The notes under the pieces: model-generated
Databases searched by the model: none
Seen by the model: only the letters and a program-made list of their open reading frames with translations
What the model was told of the DNA's origin: nothing
Translations under genes and position numbers: made by a program
Assembly: GCA_030538085.1 (NCBI GenBank)
Contig: JAUNUR010000010.1
Location: forward strand, 1 to 64,000
DNA length: 64,000 nucleotides
Direction: 5' to 3'
DNA from: Pseudomonadota bacterium
GTDB lineage: Bacteria > Pseudomonadota > Gammaproteobacteria > Burkholderiales > Burkholderiaceae_C
Part shown: positions 20,807-30,010 of the stretch, piece after piece
Position numbering within the stretch: the stretch's first letter is position 1
Layout: the number at the start of each line of letters is the position of its first letter

Positions 20807-21466
20807 ATGAAAAAGCTCTATATCCAGCGCTACACCGACAACCAGCGCATCAACCATTGGCTGGTGGTGGTTCTGTTCGGCTTCGCGGGCTTCTCCGGTC
20901 TGGCGCTGTTCCACCCCAACCTGTTCTTTCTCACGCAGTTCTACGGTGGCCCGCAGTGGACGCGCATCGTGCACCCCTACTTCGGCATCGTGTTGTTCCT
21001 GCTGTTCCTGGTGATGTTCATCGGCTTCTGGCGTCGCAACATCTGGCGCCGCGAAGACACGCAGTGGGTCAAGGCCGCGCCCGACCTGGTGTTGCATGCC
21101 AACATGACCCAAATGCCGCCAGCGCACAAGTACAACGCCGGGCAGAAGCTGGTGTTCTGGCTCATGACGTTCAGCCTCATCGTGCTGCTGGTCACGGGCC
21201 TGCTGTTCTGGCAGGACTGGTTCGCCGCCAGCGTGCCGATCCCGGTGCAACGCATGGCCGTGCTGCTGCACGCCGTGGCTGCCTTCGTCATGTCGCTCAC
21301 CGCCGTGGTGCACATCTACGCCGCCATCTGGGTCAAGGGCACGCTGCGTGCCATGACGCAGGGCACGGTGACTGCGGGCTGGGCCAAGCACCACCACCCG
21401 CTGTGGTATCAGGACAAGATCGGTCAGGCTCAGGCTCGCGCCGAAACCCGGCCGGAACACAGTTGA
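20807..21466 (+). CDS. fdnI: Formate dehydrogenase cytochrome b (gamma) subunit
   Basis: Membrane subunit that anchors the complex and passes electrons to the quinone pool via two haems b. The 219 residues contain four hydrophobic helices, near 18-38, 58-78, 113-133 and 150-172. Histidines sit in INHWLVVV, IVHPYFGI and VLLHAVAAFVMS plus VVHIYAAIW as likely haem ligands. The ATG at 20807 lies 4 bp after the fdnH stop; the longer frame from 20771 overlaps fdnH and is unlikely. Confidence 0.95.
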   Translation: MKKLYIQRYTDNQRINHWLVVVLFGFAGFSGLALFHPNLFFLTQFYGGPQWTRIVHPYFGIVLFLLFLVMFIGFWRRNIWRREDTQWVKAAPDLVLHANMTQMPPAHKYNAGQKLVFWLMTFSLIVLLVTGLLFWQDWFAASVPIPVQRMAVLLHAVAAFVMSLTAVVHIYAAIWVKGTLRAMTQGTVTAGWAKHHHPLWYQDKIGQAQARAETRPEHS

Positions 21467-21535
21467 GCACCACGTTGCTATGCTTACGATAGCTATCAGC
21501 GATTATTCCACAAGGGCTAAGGGCTTTTTTTGCTC

Positions 21536-22552
21536 ATGAACCCAAGCACCGGCACCCGTCTGCGCACGCCTGAGGAAATCGCCCTGCGTGCTGGCGTGGA
21601 CTTTCCGCGCCTGCTACCGCCTGGCTCCCAAGTGTTCGCCGACCGCGCCGTGCGCCTGCGCCAACTGGCCGCCGGCCATGCCATGCGCGACTACCTGTTG
21701 CTGATGGCACTGGTCTGCGAGGCGCAGCACGCCCGCCTGCAGAGGTATCCCGCCGTGCCGCTGCCTGACGCAGCGCAGGCCGATGCCGCAGCAGCGACCG
21801 GCCAGCCGCTGCTGGGCGCGACCACATGGGTGCCGGCGGCTGTGTGGCGCGACGAGTTGCGTGCGTTGCTGGATCATGTGCTGGCGCGCCTGCCGGCCGA
21901 CAGCCCCGCGCGCGCTGGCGTTCAGGCCGCCCGCGCGCTGGATGACGCCACCCTGCAGCGCCTGGCCGAGCGGCTTCTGGCCGGCGTGCCACTGGGGCTG
22001 GACTTGGCTACTGCCCCCTTGGTGGCGACGGGTCTGCAATTGCACTGGACGCACCTGGCCAGCGCCACCGCCGCCGCCCTGCCCGGCGCCTTCGGCATTC
22101 CAGACGACGCCACGCGCTGCCCTTGCTGCGGCAGCCTGCCCACGGCCAGCATCACCCGTATCGGTGGCGACCAGGAAGGGCACCGTTACCTGCATTGCGC
22201 GCTGTGCAGCACGCAGTGGCACATGGTGCGCGTGAAGTGCACGCATTGCCTAGGCACCGGCGGCATCCACTACCAGTCGCTGCAGGCGCTGGCAGAAAGC
22301 GATGGTGTCGCCAAGCGCGATGCCGTGCAGGCCGAAACTTGCGACACCTGTGGCCATTACCTGAAGATCGCCCACATGGACAAAGACCTGCACGTCGAAC
22401 CCATGGCCGACGACCTGGCCACGCTCACGCTCGATCTGCTGGTGTCCGAAGCAGGTTTTCAGCGCCACGGCACCAACCTGCTGCTGCTGTTCGGCGACGG
22501 TGAAAGTGAAGGCGGCGCGCCGCCACCCGACGAAGAACGAGGGCGACGCTGA
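21536..22552 (+). CDS. fdhE: Formate dehydrogenase accessory protein FdhE
   Basis: Needed for maturation of respiratory formate dehydrogenases. The 338-residue product has an N-terminal helical part and a rubredoxin-like C-terminal part with four CxxC groups: CPCC, CALC, CTHC and CDTC. The ATG at 21536 is preferred over TTG 21530. Its stop overlaps the selA start (TGATG), coupling enzyme maturation to selenocysteine synthesis. The 70-bp gap before it holds a GATAGCTATC-type patch shared with other AT-rich patches in the window. Confidence 0.93.
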   Translation: MNPSTGTRLRTPEEIALRAGVDFPRLLPPGSQVFADRAVRLRQLAAGHAMRDYLLLMALVCEAQHARLQRYPAVPLPDAAQADAAAATGQPLLGATTWVPAAVWRDELRALLDHVLARLPADSPARAGVQAARALDDATLQRLAERLLAGVPLGLDLATAPLVATGLQLHWTHLASATAAALPGAFGIPDDATRCPCCGSLPTASITRIGGDQEGHRYLHCALCSTQWHMVRVKCTHCLGTGGIHYQSLQALAESDGVAKRDAVQAETCDTCGHYLKIAHMDKDLHVEPMADDLATLTLDLLVSEAGFQRHGTNLLLLFGDGESEGGAPPPDEERGRR

Positions 22553-24009
22553 TGGCGCGGCCCCCCGAATCCGTGGTCCACGGTTCGCAGGCCCCCTCAG
22601 ACGAGACGCCCCGCGCCCAAGCCAAAGACCTGCCCGCCATCGACCGCCTGCTGCGCCTGTCCAGCGTGGGCGCACTGGTCGATGAACACGGTCACACCCT
22701 GGTGGCCGATACGGCACGCGCCCTGCTTTCTGAACTCAGAACAGCCGCGGTCGCCGGTCGGCTTTCGCAATCAGCGATCGAATCTGAAGCGTTGACACGG
22801 ACTTTGCACACGCGCGTGCAGACCCGCCTGGTGCCGCGCATGCGCAGCGTGCTCAACCTGACGGGTACCGTCATCCACACCAACCTGGGCCGCGCGCTGC
22901 TGGCGGATGAAGCGCTCAAACACCTGCTGGCCGTGATGCAGGCGCCCAACAACCTCGAATACGACCTGGCCACCGGCAGCCGCGGCGACCGCGACAGCAT
23001 CGTCGAAAACCTGCTGTGCGAGCTGACCGGCGCCGAGGCGGCCACCGTGGTCAACAACAACGCCGCCGCCGTGCTGCTCACCATTGCCGCGCTGGCACGC
23101 GGCAAGGAAGTCATCGTCTCGCGCGGCGAACTGGTCGAGATCGGCGGCGCCTTCCGCATGCCCGATGTGATGGAAAGCGCGGGCGCCAGGCTGGTCGAAG
23201 TCGGCACCACCAACCGCACGCACCCGCACGATTACGAGCGCGCTATCAACGAGCGCACCGCGCTCTTGATGAAGGTGCACACCAGCAACTACGCCGTGCA
23301 GGGCTTCACCAGCGCCGTCGATGAAGCCACGCTGTGCGGCATCGCCCACGCGCGCGGTCTGCCCGTGGCCACCGATCTGGGCAGCGGCGCGCTGATCGAC
23401 ATGGCCGCCTATGGCCTGCCGCGCGAGCCGACGCCGCAGGAGATGCTCAAGGCCGGCTGCGATGTCGTCACTTTCAGTGGCGACAAGTTGCTCGGCGGCC
23501 CGCAGGCCGGGCTGATCGTGGGCACGAAAGAAGCTGTGGGCCGCATTCGCAAGTTCCCGATGAAGCGCGCGCTGCGCATGAGCAAGCTGCCGCTGGCCGC
23601 GCTGGAAGCGACGCTGATGCTCTACCTGCGCCCCGAGCGGCTGGCGCAAGACCTGCCCACCCTGCGCCTGCTGACGCGCCCGCTGGCCGACATCGAGGCC
23701 ACCGCCCGAGCCGTGCGGCCCGAGCTGCAGGCGGCGCTCAGCGCCCGCTACACCGTGGAATGCGTGCCGTTGCAAGGCCAGATCGGCTCCGGCTCGCTGC
23801 CGGTCGAACGCCTGCCGTCGGCCGGCCTCGCCATCGCGCCGGTCGAGAAAAAAGGCAGCGGCCGCGCGCTCGATGCGCTGGCCGCCGCACTGCGCCACCT
23901 GCCCACCCCGGTCATCGGCCGCATCGCCGACGACCGCCTGATTCTGGATTGCCGTTGTCTGGAGGATGCCGACAAATTGACGAATCAAATCCCACTCTTG
24001 TCCTTGTAA
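22552..24009 (+). CDS. selA: L-seryl-tRNA(Sec) selenium transferase
   Basis: PLP enzyme that converts seryl-tRNA-Sec to selenocysteyl-tRNA-Sec using selenophosphate. The 485-residue product has the SelA N-terminal domain and the PLP lysine K312 in FSGDKLLGGPQAG. It also has TGTVIHTNLGRALL and EYDLATGSRGDR, typical of the family. It overlaps fdhE by one base. selD is not in this window. Confidence 0.97.
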   Translation: MARPPESVVHGSQAPSDETPRAQAKDLPAIDRLLRLSSVGALVDEHGHTLVADTARALLSELRTAAVAGRLSQSAIESEALTRTLHTRVQTRLVPRMRSVLNLTGTVIHTNLGRALLADEALKHLLAVMQAPNNLEYDLATGSRGDRDSIVENLLCELTGAEAATVVNNNAAAVLLTIAALARGKEVIVSRGELVEIGGAFRMPDVMESAGARLVEVGTTNRTHPHDYERAINERTALLMKVHTSNYAVQGFTSAVDEATLCGIAHARGLPVATDLGSGALIDMAAYGLPREPTPQEMLKAGCDVVTFSGDKLLGGPQAGLIVGTKEAVGRIRKFPMKRALRMSKLPLAALEATLMLYLRPERLAQDLPTLRLLTRPLADIEATARAVRPELQAALSARYTVECVPLQGQIGSGSLPVERLPSAGLAIAPVEKKGSGRALDALAAALRHLPTPVIGRIADDRLILDCRCLEDADKLTNQIPLLSL

Positions 24010-24046
24010 AGATTAGCTGGTCAGCTACTAAAAAAGGAGTTTTCGC

Positions 24047-25429
24047 ATGACCCTCGATCGTCGCCATTTCATCGCCGGCCTGGCCGGCACAGCCGCGCTG
24101 GCCGGTTGCGCCAGCGCGCCCTCGGGCCTCAAGTCGGCCCCTCTCCCCGCCTTCATCGGCCAATCCACGCAAACACTGCTGCCGCGCGGCAAGGCACCGC
24201 GCGTCGTCATCTGCGGCGGCGGTTGGGGCGGCCTGACCACGGCCGCCAACCTGCGCAAGGAGGCCCCGCAGGCCGAAGTGGTGCTGATCGACCGCAACCC
24301 GCAGTTCTTCTCCAGCCCCCTGTCCAACATGTGGCTGGTGGGCATGCTGGATGGCGAACTCCTCACCCAGGACTACCTGCGCGTGTCCGAGCAGTTGGGC
24401 TACCGCTTCGTGCAGGCCGAGGTGCAGGCCATCGATCGCACGCAGCGCCGCGTCACCACCAGCCAGGGCACGCTGGACTACGACTGGCTCGTCATCGCCC
24501 CCGGCATCCGCTACAACTACGAGAGCTGGTTCGGCAACGACCGCGCCGCTGCCGACGCCACGCGCGCCCGCTTTCCCAGCGCCTACGCCAGCAACAGCGA
24601 GTTCCTGGCCATCAAGCGCGCGCTGCAGGGCTTCAAGGGAGGCGATCTGGTCATGAACCTGCCGCCACCGCCGCAGCGCTGCCCGCCCAGCCCCTACGAA
24701 CGAGCTTGCCTGATCGCCTGGTATTTCAAGACGAACAAGATCAAGGGCCACATCACCATCCTCGACCACAAGCCCGCCATCGCCCCCATAGGCCGCGGCT
24801 ACCGCGCCGCGTTCGACGAGTTGTACAAGGACTTCATCACCTACGTGCCCAACGCGCATGTGCAAGAGGTGGATCCGTTCAACAAGCGCATCCGCACCGC
24901 CGCCGGCGACCAGCGCTTCGACCACGCCATCCTGATGGCGCCGCACAAGGCGGGCGACCTGGCCTGGCTGGCAGGCACCGTCAGCCACAGCAGCGACGGC
25001 TGGGCCGACGTGGACGAGATCACGATGCAGGTCAAGGGCGACGAGCGCGCCTTCGTCATTGGCGACGCGATCGCAGCCGTCTCGCCGCTGCCGTTCCGCT
25101 ACTACCCCAAGAGCGCGCACGTGGCCAACCGCCTGGGCCGCATCGTGGCCTACCAGATCGCCGAGAAGCTGGCCGGCCGCGCACCTGAGAAGCGCCTGCC
25201 CGACAACCTGTGCTACATGGTCGTCAACGGCTCGCCGGGCCAGGCGCTGAACGTGCAGTTCGACTACAGCCTCGACGAGCAGGGCCGCGTCAAGCAGGTA
25301 CAGCGCGACTTCAACGAGCGCACGCCCGAGCTGTTTAAGGACGACTTCCGCTGGGCCGACTTCATGTTCGCCGAGATGTTCGGCGGCATCGCGCCGCCGG
25401 TGCTGCCGCTGCCGGCCTATCGGGCCTGA
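24047..25429 (+). CDS. Flavocytochrome c sulfide dehydrogenase-like flavoprotein (FccB/SoxF family), Tat lipoprotein-like
   Basis: 460 residues. The N-terminus has [10 protein letters not shown] plus a lipobox (ALAGC), so export through Tat with lipid anchoring is likely. FAD binding: [17 protein letters not shown] near residue 52 and [10 protein letters not shown] near 340. Both redox cysteines of the sulfide dehydrogenase family are present: C212 in RCPPSPYER and C389 in DNLCYM. The last ~75 residues match the FCSD C-terminal domain. No cytochrome partner lies nearby. It sits between selA and selB with RBS AAAGGAG, 37 bp after selA, so it is part of the sel operon. Sulfide, polysulfide or a selenium analogue as substrate is an inference. 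Confidence 0.85.
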   Translation: MTLDRRHFIAGLAGTAALAGCASAPSGLKSAPLPAFIGQSTQTLLPRGKAPRVVICGGGWGGLTTAANLRKEAPQAEVVLIDRNPQFFSSPLSNMWLVGMLDGELLTQDYLRVSEQLGYRFVQAEVQAIDRTQRRVTTSQGTLDYDWLVIAPGIRYNYESWFGNDRAAADATRARFPSAYASNSEFLAIKRALQGFKGGDLVMNLPPPPQRCPPSPYERACLIAWYFKTNKIKGHITILDHKPAIAPIGRGYRAAFDELYKDFITYVPNAHVQEVDPFNKRIRTAAGDQRFDHAILMAPHKAGDLAWLAGTVSHSSDGWADVDEITMQVKGDERAFVIGDAIAAVSPLPFRYYPKSAHVANRLGRIVAYQIAEKLAGRAPEKRLPDNLCYMVVNGSPGQALNVQFDYSLDEQGRVKQVQRDFNERTPELFKDDFRWADFMFAEMFGGIAPPVLPLPAYRA

Positions 25430-25456
25430 GCAGAAGCCCCTCGCAATCGACCGCCC

Positions 25457-27385
25457 ATGATCATCGGCACCGCAGGCCACATCGACCACGGCAAGACCAC
25501 GCTGGTGCGCGCGCTCACCGGCGTGGACACCGACCGTCTGCCTGAGGAGAGAAAACGCGGCATCAGCATCGAACTGGGCTACGCCTTCCTCGGCACGCCG
25601 GATGGTGGCCGCATCGGCTTCATCGACGTGCCGGGGCACGAGCGCCTGGTGCATACGATGGTTGCCGGCGCCAGCGGCATCGACTTCGCGCTGCTGCTGG
25701 TGGCCGCCGACGACGGCCCCATGCCGCAGACGATGGAGCATTTGGCCGTGCTGTCGCTGCTGGGCATCACACGCGGCATCGTCGTCATCACCAAGGCTGA
25801 CCGGGCCGATGCCCCGTGCATCGACGCGGTGCGCACCGAAATGTCGGCGCTGCTGGCACCCACGCCGCTGGCAAACGCGCCGGTCATAGCAGTTTCGGCG
25901 CAGACCGGCGATGGCATCGACGAGCTGCGCGCTCTTCTTTTTGAAGCTACTCTCTCAATATCGGCAGCGGCTACTGGCCTGTTGGGCTCACATGCTTTTC
26001 GACTGGCCGTTGACCGCGCCTTCACTCTGCAAGGCACCGGCACCGTCGTCACCGGCACCATCCATGCAGGCCGCGTGCATGTGGGCGACGAACTGGCCAT
26101 CGTGCCCGGCACGCGCCATGCCCGCGTGCGCAGCCTGCACGCGCAGAACCAGCCGGTCGAAGCCGCCCTCGCGGGCCAGCGCTGCGCCGTGGCGCTGGCG
26201 GGCGTTTCCAAGGACGAGGTAGCGCGCGGCCAGTGGCTGTGCGATCCAGCCGTCACCATCGCCACTGATCGGCTGGACGCGCACCTCACGCTGTGGCATG
26301 CCGAGGCGAAGGCACTGCGCAGCGGCACGCGCGTGCAGGCGCACATCGGCGCGGCCCACGTCAACGCCACCGTCGCCGTGCTGGCGGCCGATGGCTCACC
26401 CGATGCCAAATCCGACGCCCTGGCGCCAGGCGCCAGCGCGCTGGTGCAACTGGTGCTGCAAGCCCCCGTGGCCGCCTGGTATGGCGAGCGCGTGGTGCTG
26501 CGCGATGCGTCGGGCAGCCGCACGCTGGCCGGCGGCATGGTGCTCGATCCGTTCGCGCCCACGCGCTACCGGCGCACGCCGCTGCGGCTGGCTGAACTGG
26601 CGGCGCTGCGGCAGCCGACCATCACCGAGCGCATTCCAGCACTGATCAACGTGGCGCCATACGGTGTCGATCTGGCACGCCTGGCCGCTGCGCAAGGCTT
26701 GTCGGCCCCGCCCAATGACTTCGTGCCTCAAACTGCACTGATACAGGCAGGGCAAGCGCTGGGCGCTGCACAATTAGAAGCATTCGGCGTTGCCACATTG
26801 GCCGCGCTGCAACGCTTTCACGAGCAACAACCCGACGAACTGGGGCCCGACGGCGCACGCCTGCGCCGCTTGGCCGCGCCGCGCCTGCCGCAATCGCTGT
26901 GGCTGGCTTTGCTGGACCGGCTGGCGACCGATGGCATCTTGGTATTGCATGGTGCCTTCGTGCACCTGCCCACGCACGGCACTCAACTCACCGCCACCGA
27001 AACACGCATTGCGCAAAAAGTGGCGCCCGCGTTGATCGAAGCTGGTTTCGAGGGCGCCTGGGCGCGCGACCTGGCGAAGGACGCTGGCGAAAGCGAGCCG
27101 CTGGTGCGCACCACGCTGGCCCGCCTGGCGCGACGTGGCGAGTTGCACCAGATTGTCAAGGACTTGTACTACCCACCCGCCACCCTGCAACGCGCGGCCG
27201 CGCTAGCGCGCCAGGTGGCGGCCGAGCACAGCGGCGACGTGCTCGCCGCCCAGTTCCGCGATGCCACCGGCCTGGGCCGCAAGCGGGCGATTCAGATTTT
27301 GGAATACTTCGACCGCGTCGGCCTCACGCGCCGCGTGGGCGACGTGCACAAGCTGCGCGCCGATTGCACGCTGTTCATGCCATGA
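25457..27385 (+). CDS. selB: Selenocysteine-specific elongation factor SelB
   Basis: GTPase that brings Sec-tRNA to UGA codons followed by a SECIS hairpin. The 642-residue product has G1 [14 protein letters not shown]3 [12 protein letters not shown] and G4 [10 protein letters not shown]-Tu-like domains II-III follow to about residue 350, then C-terminal winged-helix repeats that bind the SECIS. The last helix motif is [21 protein letters not shown]. It is 27 bp after the flavoprotein gene. A small AT-richer patch at 25925-25985 encodes an unusual Leu/Ser-rich stretch in the G domain. Confidence 0.97.
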   Translation: MIIGTAGHIDHGKTTLVRALTGVDTDRLPEERKRGISIELGYAFLGTPDGGRIGFIDVPGHERLVHTMVAGASGIDFALLLVAADDGPMPQTMEHLAVLSLLGITRGIVVITKADRADAPCIDAVRTEMSALLAPTPLANAPVIAVSAQTGDGIDELRALLFEATLSISAAATGLLGSHAFRLAVDRAFTLQGTGTVVTGTIHAGRVHVGDELAIVPGTRHARVRSLHAQNQPVEAALAGQRCAVALAGVSKDEVARGQWLCDPAVTIATDRLDAHLTLWHAEAKALRSGTRVQAHIGAAHVNATVAVLAADGSPDAKSDALAPGASALVQLVLQAPVAAWYGERVVLRDASGSRTLAGGMVLDPFAPTRYRRTPLRLAELAALRQPTITERIPALINVAPYGVDLARLAAAQGLSAPPNDFVPQTALIQAGQALGAAQLEAFGVATLAALQRFHEQQPDELGPDGARLRRLAAPRLPQSLWLALLDRLATDGILVLHGAFVHLPTHGTQLTATETRIAQKVAPALIEAGFEGAWARDLAKDAGESEPLVRTTLARLARRGELHQIVKDLYYPPATLQRAAALARQVAAEHSGDVLAAQFRDATGLGRKRAIQILEYFDRVGLTRRVGDVHKLRADCTLFMP

Positions 27386-27423
27386 TTCACGTAGAACAGA
27401 TTCCCTTGGCGATTTCCTCGAAT

Positions 27424-27539
27424 GGCCGCGGAGCAGGCCACCCCAGCCAACGCCGTGGCCGGGCTTGCACCGGCCACTGGCGTTGTCCCCCCTCCCGCGG
27501 AGGGAGGGGGGAAGCGGCGTCAGCCGCTCAGGGGGGAGT
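27424..27539. repeat. Family E intergenic repeat, copy 3
   Basis: Very close to the copy at 6262-6375 (shared ACGCCGTGGCCGGxCxTGCxCCGGCCACTGGCG blocks). It fills the space between selB and selC, 9 bp before the tRNA. Confidence 0.82.
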
Positions 27540-27548
27540 TCTTATTCC

Positions 27549-27644
27549 GGAAGGGCAACCATCCTGGTGGGTGGGCCGGGCTTCAAACCCGGTGGGTGGC
27601 GCCATGCGTCGCCGGGTGGGTTCGACTCCCATGCCCTTCCGCCA
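27549..27644 (+). tRNA. selC: tRNA-Sec (selC, anticodon TCA)
   Basis: A 96-nt gene with an 8-bp acceptor stem (GGAAGGGC with the closing GCCCTTCC) and GCCA encoded at the end. The anticodon stem GCCGGG/CCCGGT holds the loop CTTCAAA, with TCA at 27583-27585. The long variable arm and the T loop GGTTCGACTCC are clear. It decodes the UGA in fdnG. Confidence 0.97.
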
Positions 27645-27652
27645 GAGTTGCC

Positions 27653-28108
27653 ATGCCATCTGATCACGCACCGCCACATCTGCATTACCTGATGGCGCAT
27701 CAGGTCTGGGCGCGGGTGGAAGGCGATGGCACGGCCACGGTGGGTATCACGCAACTGGGTATCCGGCTGGGCGGCGAGGTCTACATGTGCCGTGCCAAGC
27801 GCGTGGGCACCGACGTGGCACAAGGAGGAACCATCGCCGTCGTTGAACTTTCGAAGTCCGTGGTGGCAGTCAAGTCTCCCGTCAGCGGCACGGTAATGGC
27901 CGTCAATGAACTGCTCGAAGAACAACCGGAGCATATTCACCTGGATCCCTGGGGCCGGGGCTGGATCGCCCGCCTGCGGTTAAGCGACTTCAAGTCCGAC
28001 CGCTCGGCGCTGATCACTGGTGATGCCGTCGCACCCGCCATGGCCCACCAGGCCTGGTTGCACCGGCTGGAACTGGTGCCCGCCACGACCCCGGCAACCA
28101 AGAAATGA
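27653..28108 (+). CDS. GcvH-like lipoyl-domain protein in the selenium locus
   Basis: 151 residues from ATG 27653; an in-frame ATG at 27692 (MAHQVW) is also possible. It has the GcvH fold signature with the lipoyl-lysine position kept: K68 in VVELSKSVVAVKSPVSGTV aligns with the ESVKA lysine of GcvH. The N-terminal WARVEGDGTATVGITQLG matches the GcvH beta-sheet. A C-terminal tail of about 25 residues is extra. No gcvP or gcvT is near. It begins 8 bp after tRNA-Sec and ends 7 bp before the DsrE-like gene. GcvH-like proteins with DsrE partners occur in sulfur-oxidising (sHdr) systems, so a sulfur or selenium carrier role is inferred. Confidence 0.82.
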   Translation: MPSDHAPPHLHYLMAHQVWARVEGDGTATVGITQLGIRLGGEVYMCRAKRVGTDVAQGGTIAVVELSKSVVAVKSPVSGTVMAVNELLEEQPEHIHLDPWGRGWIARLRLSDFKSDRSALITGDAVAPAMAHQAWLHRLELVPATTPATKK

Positions 28109-28115
28109 GCTGACG

Positions 28116-28511
28116 ATGGGCTTTGTTGAACACAGCTTGGACGGTATTGCCATCTTGCTCTGGGCAGCCGATCCGGCTCGGCCTGAAAAACTGGCCACGC
28201 CGTTTTTTCACGCCACTGCGGCGGCGGCCATGGATGCGCGAGTGGAAATGTATTTCACCGCAACCAGCGTGCACCTGCTGATGCCTGGCGTGGCGGATGG
28301 ACTGCGCGCCAGCCCGCTGGTGAACAAGACGATTGGCGACAACCTGCGAGAAGCCGCGGCCCTGGGTGCGCGCTTTTTTGTCTGCTCCGATGCGCTGCAC
28401 GCACAAGGGTTGGAGGCCTCGCGCTTGATTGCCGAATGCAGCGGACACGGCGGTGCCGTGCAGTTCATGGCTCGGGCACTGGATGCACGCTGGCGTGCCC
28501 TGGTGTTTTGA
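28116..28511 (+). CDS. DsrE/DsrF-like family protein
   Basis: 131 residues from ATG 28116. The single-domain Rossmann-like fold starts GIAILLWAADPA. Cys90 in ARFFVCSDALHAQG stands where sulfur-carrying DsrE/TusD proteins have their persulfide cysteine. The family relays sulfane sulfur between proteins. It lies 7 bp after the GcvH-like gene. Its TGA stop is part of the TTTTGAACCTATTGAG end of a family A repeat. The selenium or sulfur link comes only from context. Confidence 0.8.
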   Translation: MGFVEHSLDGIAILLWAADPARPEKLATPFFHATAAAAMDARVEMYFTATSVHLLMPGVADGLRASPLVNKTIGDNLREAAALGARFFVCSDALHAQGLEASRLIAECSGHGGAVQFMARALDARWRALVF

Positions 28512-28797
28512 ACCTATTGAGCAACCCAACCCCATCAGCAGGGCCGGTGTACCTGAAGAAAATCAATGACTTACAAAACGTTTTCTTGAGAGAGTTTCGT
28601 CATTCAGGACAAGCCTATGTCATGCCTTCACCTCATCCCGTCATTGCGGCGAAGGCCGCAATCCACACGGTGTCCGCGGGTGAATGCCGTATCAAGGTGA
28701 CGCCCCATGGATTGCGGCCTTCGCCGCAATGACGAGGAAACGTGAGGGATCTGATGTCCCGCGCTGTCGTGATTTTTGAAAACCTCTATAGGTTGAA
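28509..28797. repeat. Family A MITE-like element, copy 2, with a 69-bp insert
   Basis: The left end TTGAACCTATTGAG begins in the DsrE-like stop codon. Compared with the copy at 14038-14253, about 69 bp (28522-28590) interrupt the left end, flanked by TTGAG on both sides. Then follow GAGTTTCGTCATTCAGGACA, the two-arm palindromic core, CGCGCTGTCGTGATTTTTGA and the right end CTATAGGTTGAA. No gene is visible up to 28907. Confidence 0.8.
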
Positions 28798-28907
28798 ACT
28801 GCTCCACCTCTCCGAGGCGCGAATCTCCGCCAAAACAGTGCGACCGCTTTGGAGAGGTAAGCATGCCCATCAATTTTTTTGGCGCGGGTGATTGGCGTGG
28901 CCCGTGC

Positions 28908-29837
28908 TCATATGGCGGGAAGTGTGCCGTCCCGCCAGCGGGTGGCCCATTCGGCCACCCAGCTTGCCAGCAAGTCGGCAACGGCGGTATCCACTGGCTG
29001 GCTGGACAAACCCAGCGTTGACGCGGCCCGTGCCAACGCGGTACCGGGCTGGTCAATATCCAGCGCCTGCGCGCCGTTTTGCTTGCTCAGCTTGTGGCCG
29101 TCGGCGGCCAGCACCAGCGGCGTGTGAAGGTAACGCGGCGTGGGCAGACCGAGCGTGCGTTGCAGCAGTATCTGGCGCGCGGTGTTATCGGTCAGGTCCT
29201 GGCCGCGCACCACATGGGTGACGCCCTGCGCGGCGTCGTCCACCACCACCGCCAGCTGATAGGCCCACAGGCCATCTGCCCGCAACAGCACGAAATCGCC
29301 CACTTCGCGTTCAACGTCCTGCCGCTGCGCGCCGCAGCGGCGGTCGTTCCACTGAATGACTGGATCGGGTGCGCTGGCCCCGTGTCGCAGCGCGTGCGTG
29401 GTGTGCAACCGCCAGGCGCGGGCGGGTTGCCGCCGTGGGCCGCCGTGCTCGGGGCGGCAGGTGCCGGGATAGGGCAGTTCGGCGCCACGCACGCGGGTGA
29501 TGCCACGCTCGGCCTGCGCTTGCGCGATGTCCTGGCGCGAGCAGGCGCAGGGGTAGGCAAGCTCGGCGGCGGCCAGCCGATCCAGTGCCGCGCGGTACAG
29601 GTGGGTGCGCCGGGATTGCCAGACCGGCGGCGCATCGGGCAGCAGCCCGCAAGCGGCCAGTTGTTGCAGGATCAGAACGTCGGCGCCGGGTACGCAGCGG
29701 GGTATGTCCACGTCCTCGATGCGCACCAGCCATTGCCCGCCATGCGCGCGCGCATCCAGCCAGCTGGCCAGCGCCGCGACCAGCGAGCCGGCATGCAGCG
29801 GCCCAGTGGGCGAAGGAGCGAAGCGGCCGAGGTACAT
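28908..29837 (-). CDS. gluQ: Glutamyl-Q tRNA(Asp) synthetase
   Basis: Attaches glutamate to queuosine in the anticodon of tRNA-Asp. The 309-residue product resembles the catalytic half of GluRS without the anticodon domain. It starts with [16 protein letters not shown] (HIGH-like) and has KLSKQNG as the KMSKS-like loop. The Cys/Tyr zinc site is visible as [10 protein letters not shown]...YPGTC. A queC gene for queuosine synthesis lies 10 kb away at 39781-40548. Family C repeats lie just upstream of its start. Confidence 0.93.
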   Translation of the reverse strand: MYLGRFAPSPTGPLHAGSLVAALASWLDARAHGGQWLVRIEDVDIPRCVPGADVLILQQLAACGLLPDAPPVWQSRRTHLYRAALDRLAAAELAYPCACSRQDIAQAQAERGITRVRGAELPYPGTCRPEHGGPRRQPARAWRLHTTHALRHGASAPDPVIQWNDRRCGAQRQDVEREVGDFVLLRADGLWAYQLAVVVDDAAQGVTHVVRGQDLTDNTARQILLQRTLGLPTPRYLHTPLVLAADGHKLSKQNGAQALDIDQPGTALARAASTLGLSSQPVDTAVADLLASWVAEWATRWRDGTLPAI

Positions 29838-29847
29838 GGGTTGCGCG

Positions 29848-30010
29848 TTTGGCGTTCAACGTGTGAGAAAGGTTCAGCGTTCGGCGTTGAGCGTTTGGCG
29901 TGAAATGCGGGGAACTCTGTGACGCTGCGCTTCTAACCCGCTCAACGCTCAACGCTCAACGCTCACCGCTCAACGCGGGGCACTCAACGCGGGACGCTCA
30001 AGGCTCAACG
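29848..30010. repeat. Family C degenerate tandem heptamer repeat, copy 1
   Basis: Many copies of GTTGAGC/GCTCAAC occur in both orientations, for example CAACGCTCAACGCTCAAC at 29943-29960. The first half (29848-29905) carries GTTGAGCGTT-type units and the second half their complements, so the region can fold on itself. It also supplies the last codons and stop of the next minus-strand gene. Confidence 0.75.

Noticed and set aside
24047-25429. FCSD-like protein suspected to have lost a redox cysteine because [10 protein letters not shown] lacks Cys
   Set aside because: The second family cysteine is further on, in the NTCYS-type motif, and is present here as DNLCYM (C389).
27653-28108. GcvH-like protein as part of a glycine cleavage operon
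   Set aside because: No gcvT or gcvP nearby; the gene is between tRNA-Sec and a DsrE-like gene and has a non-standard C-terminal tail.
29943-30010. Heptamer repeats considered as a small CRISPR array
   Set aside because: Units are 7 bp, contiguous and in both orientations, without spacers or cas genes.
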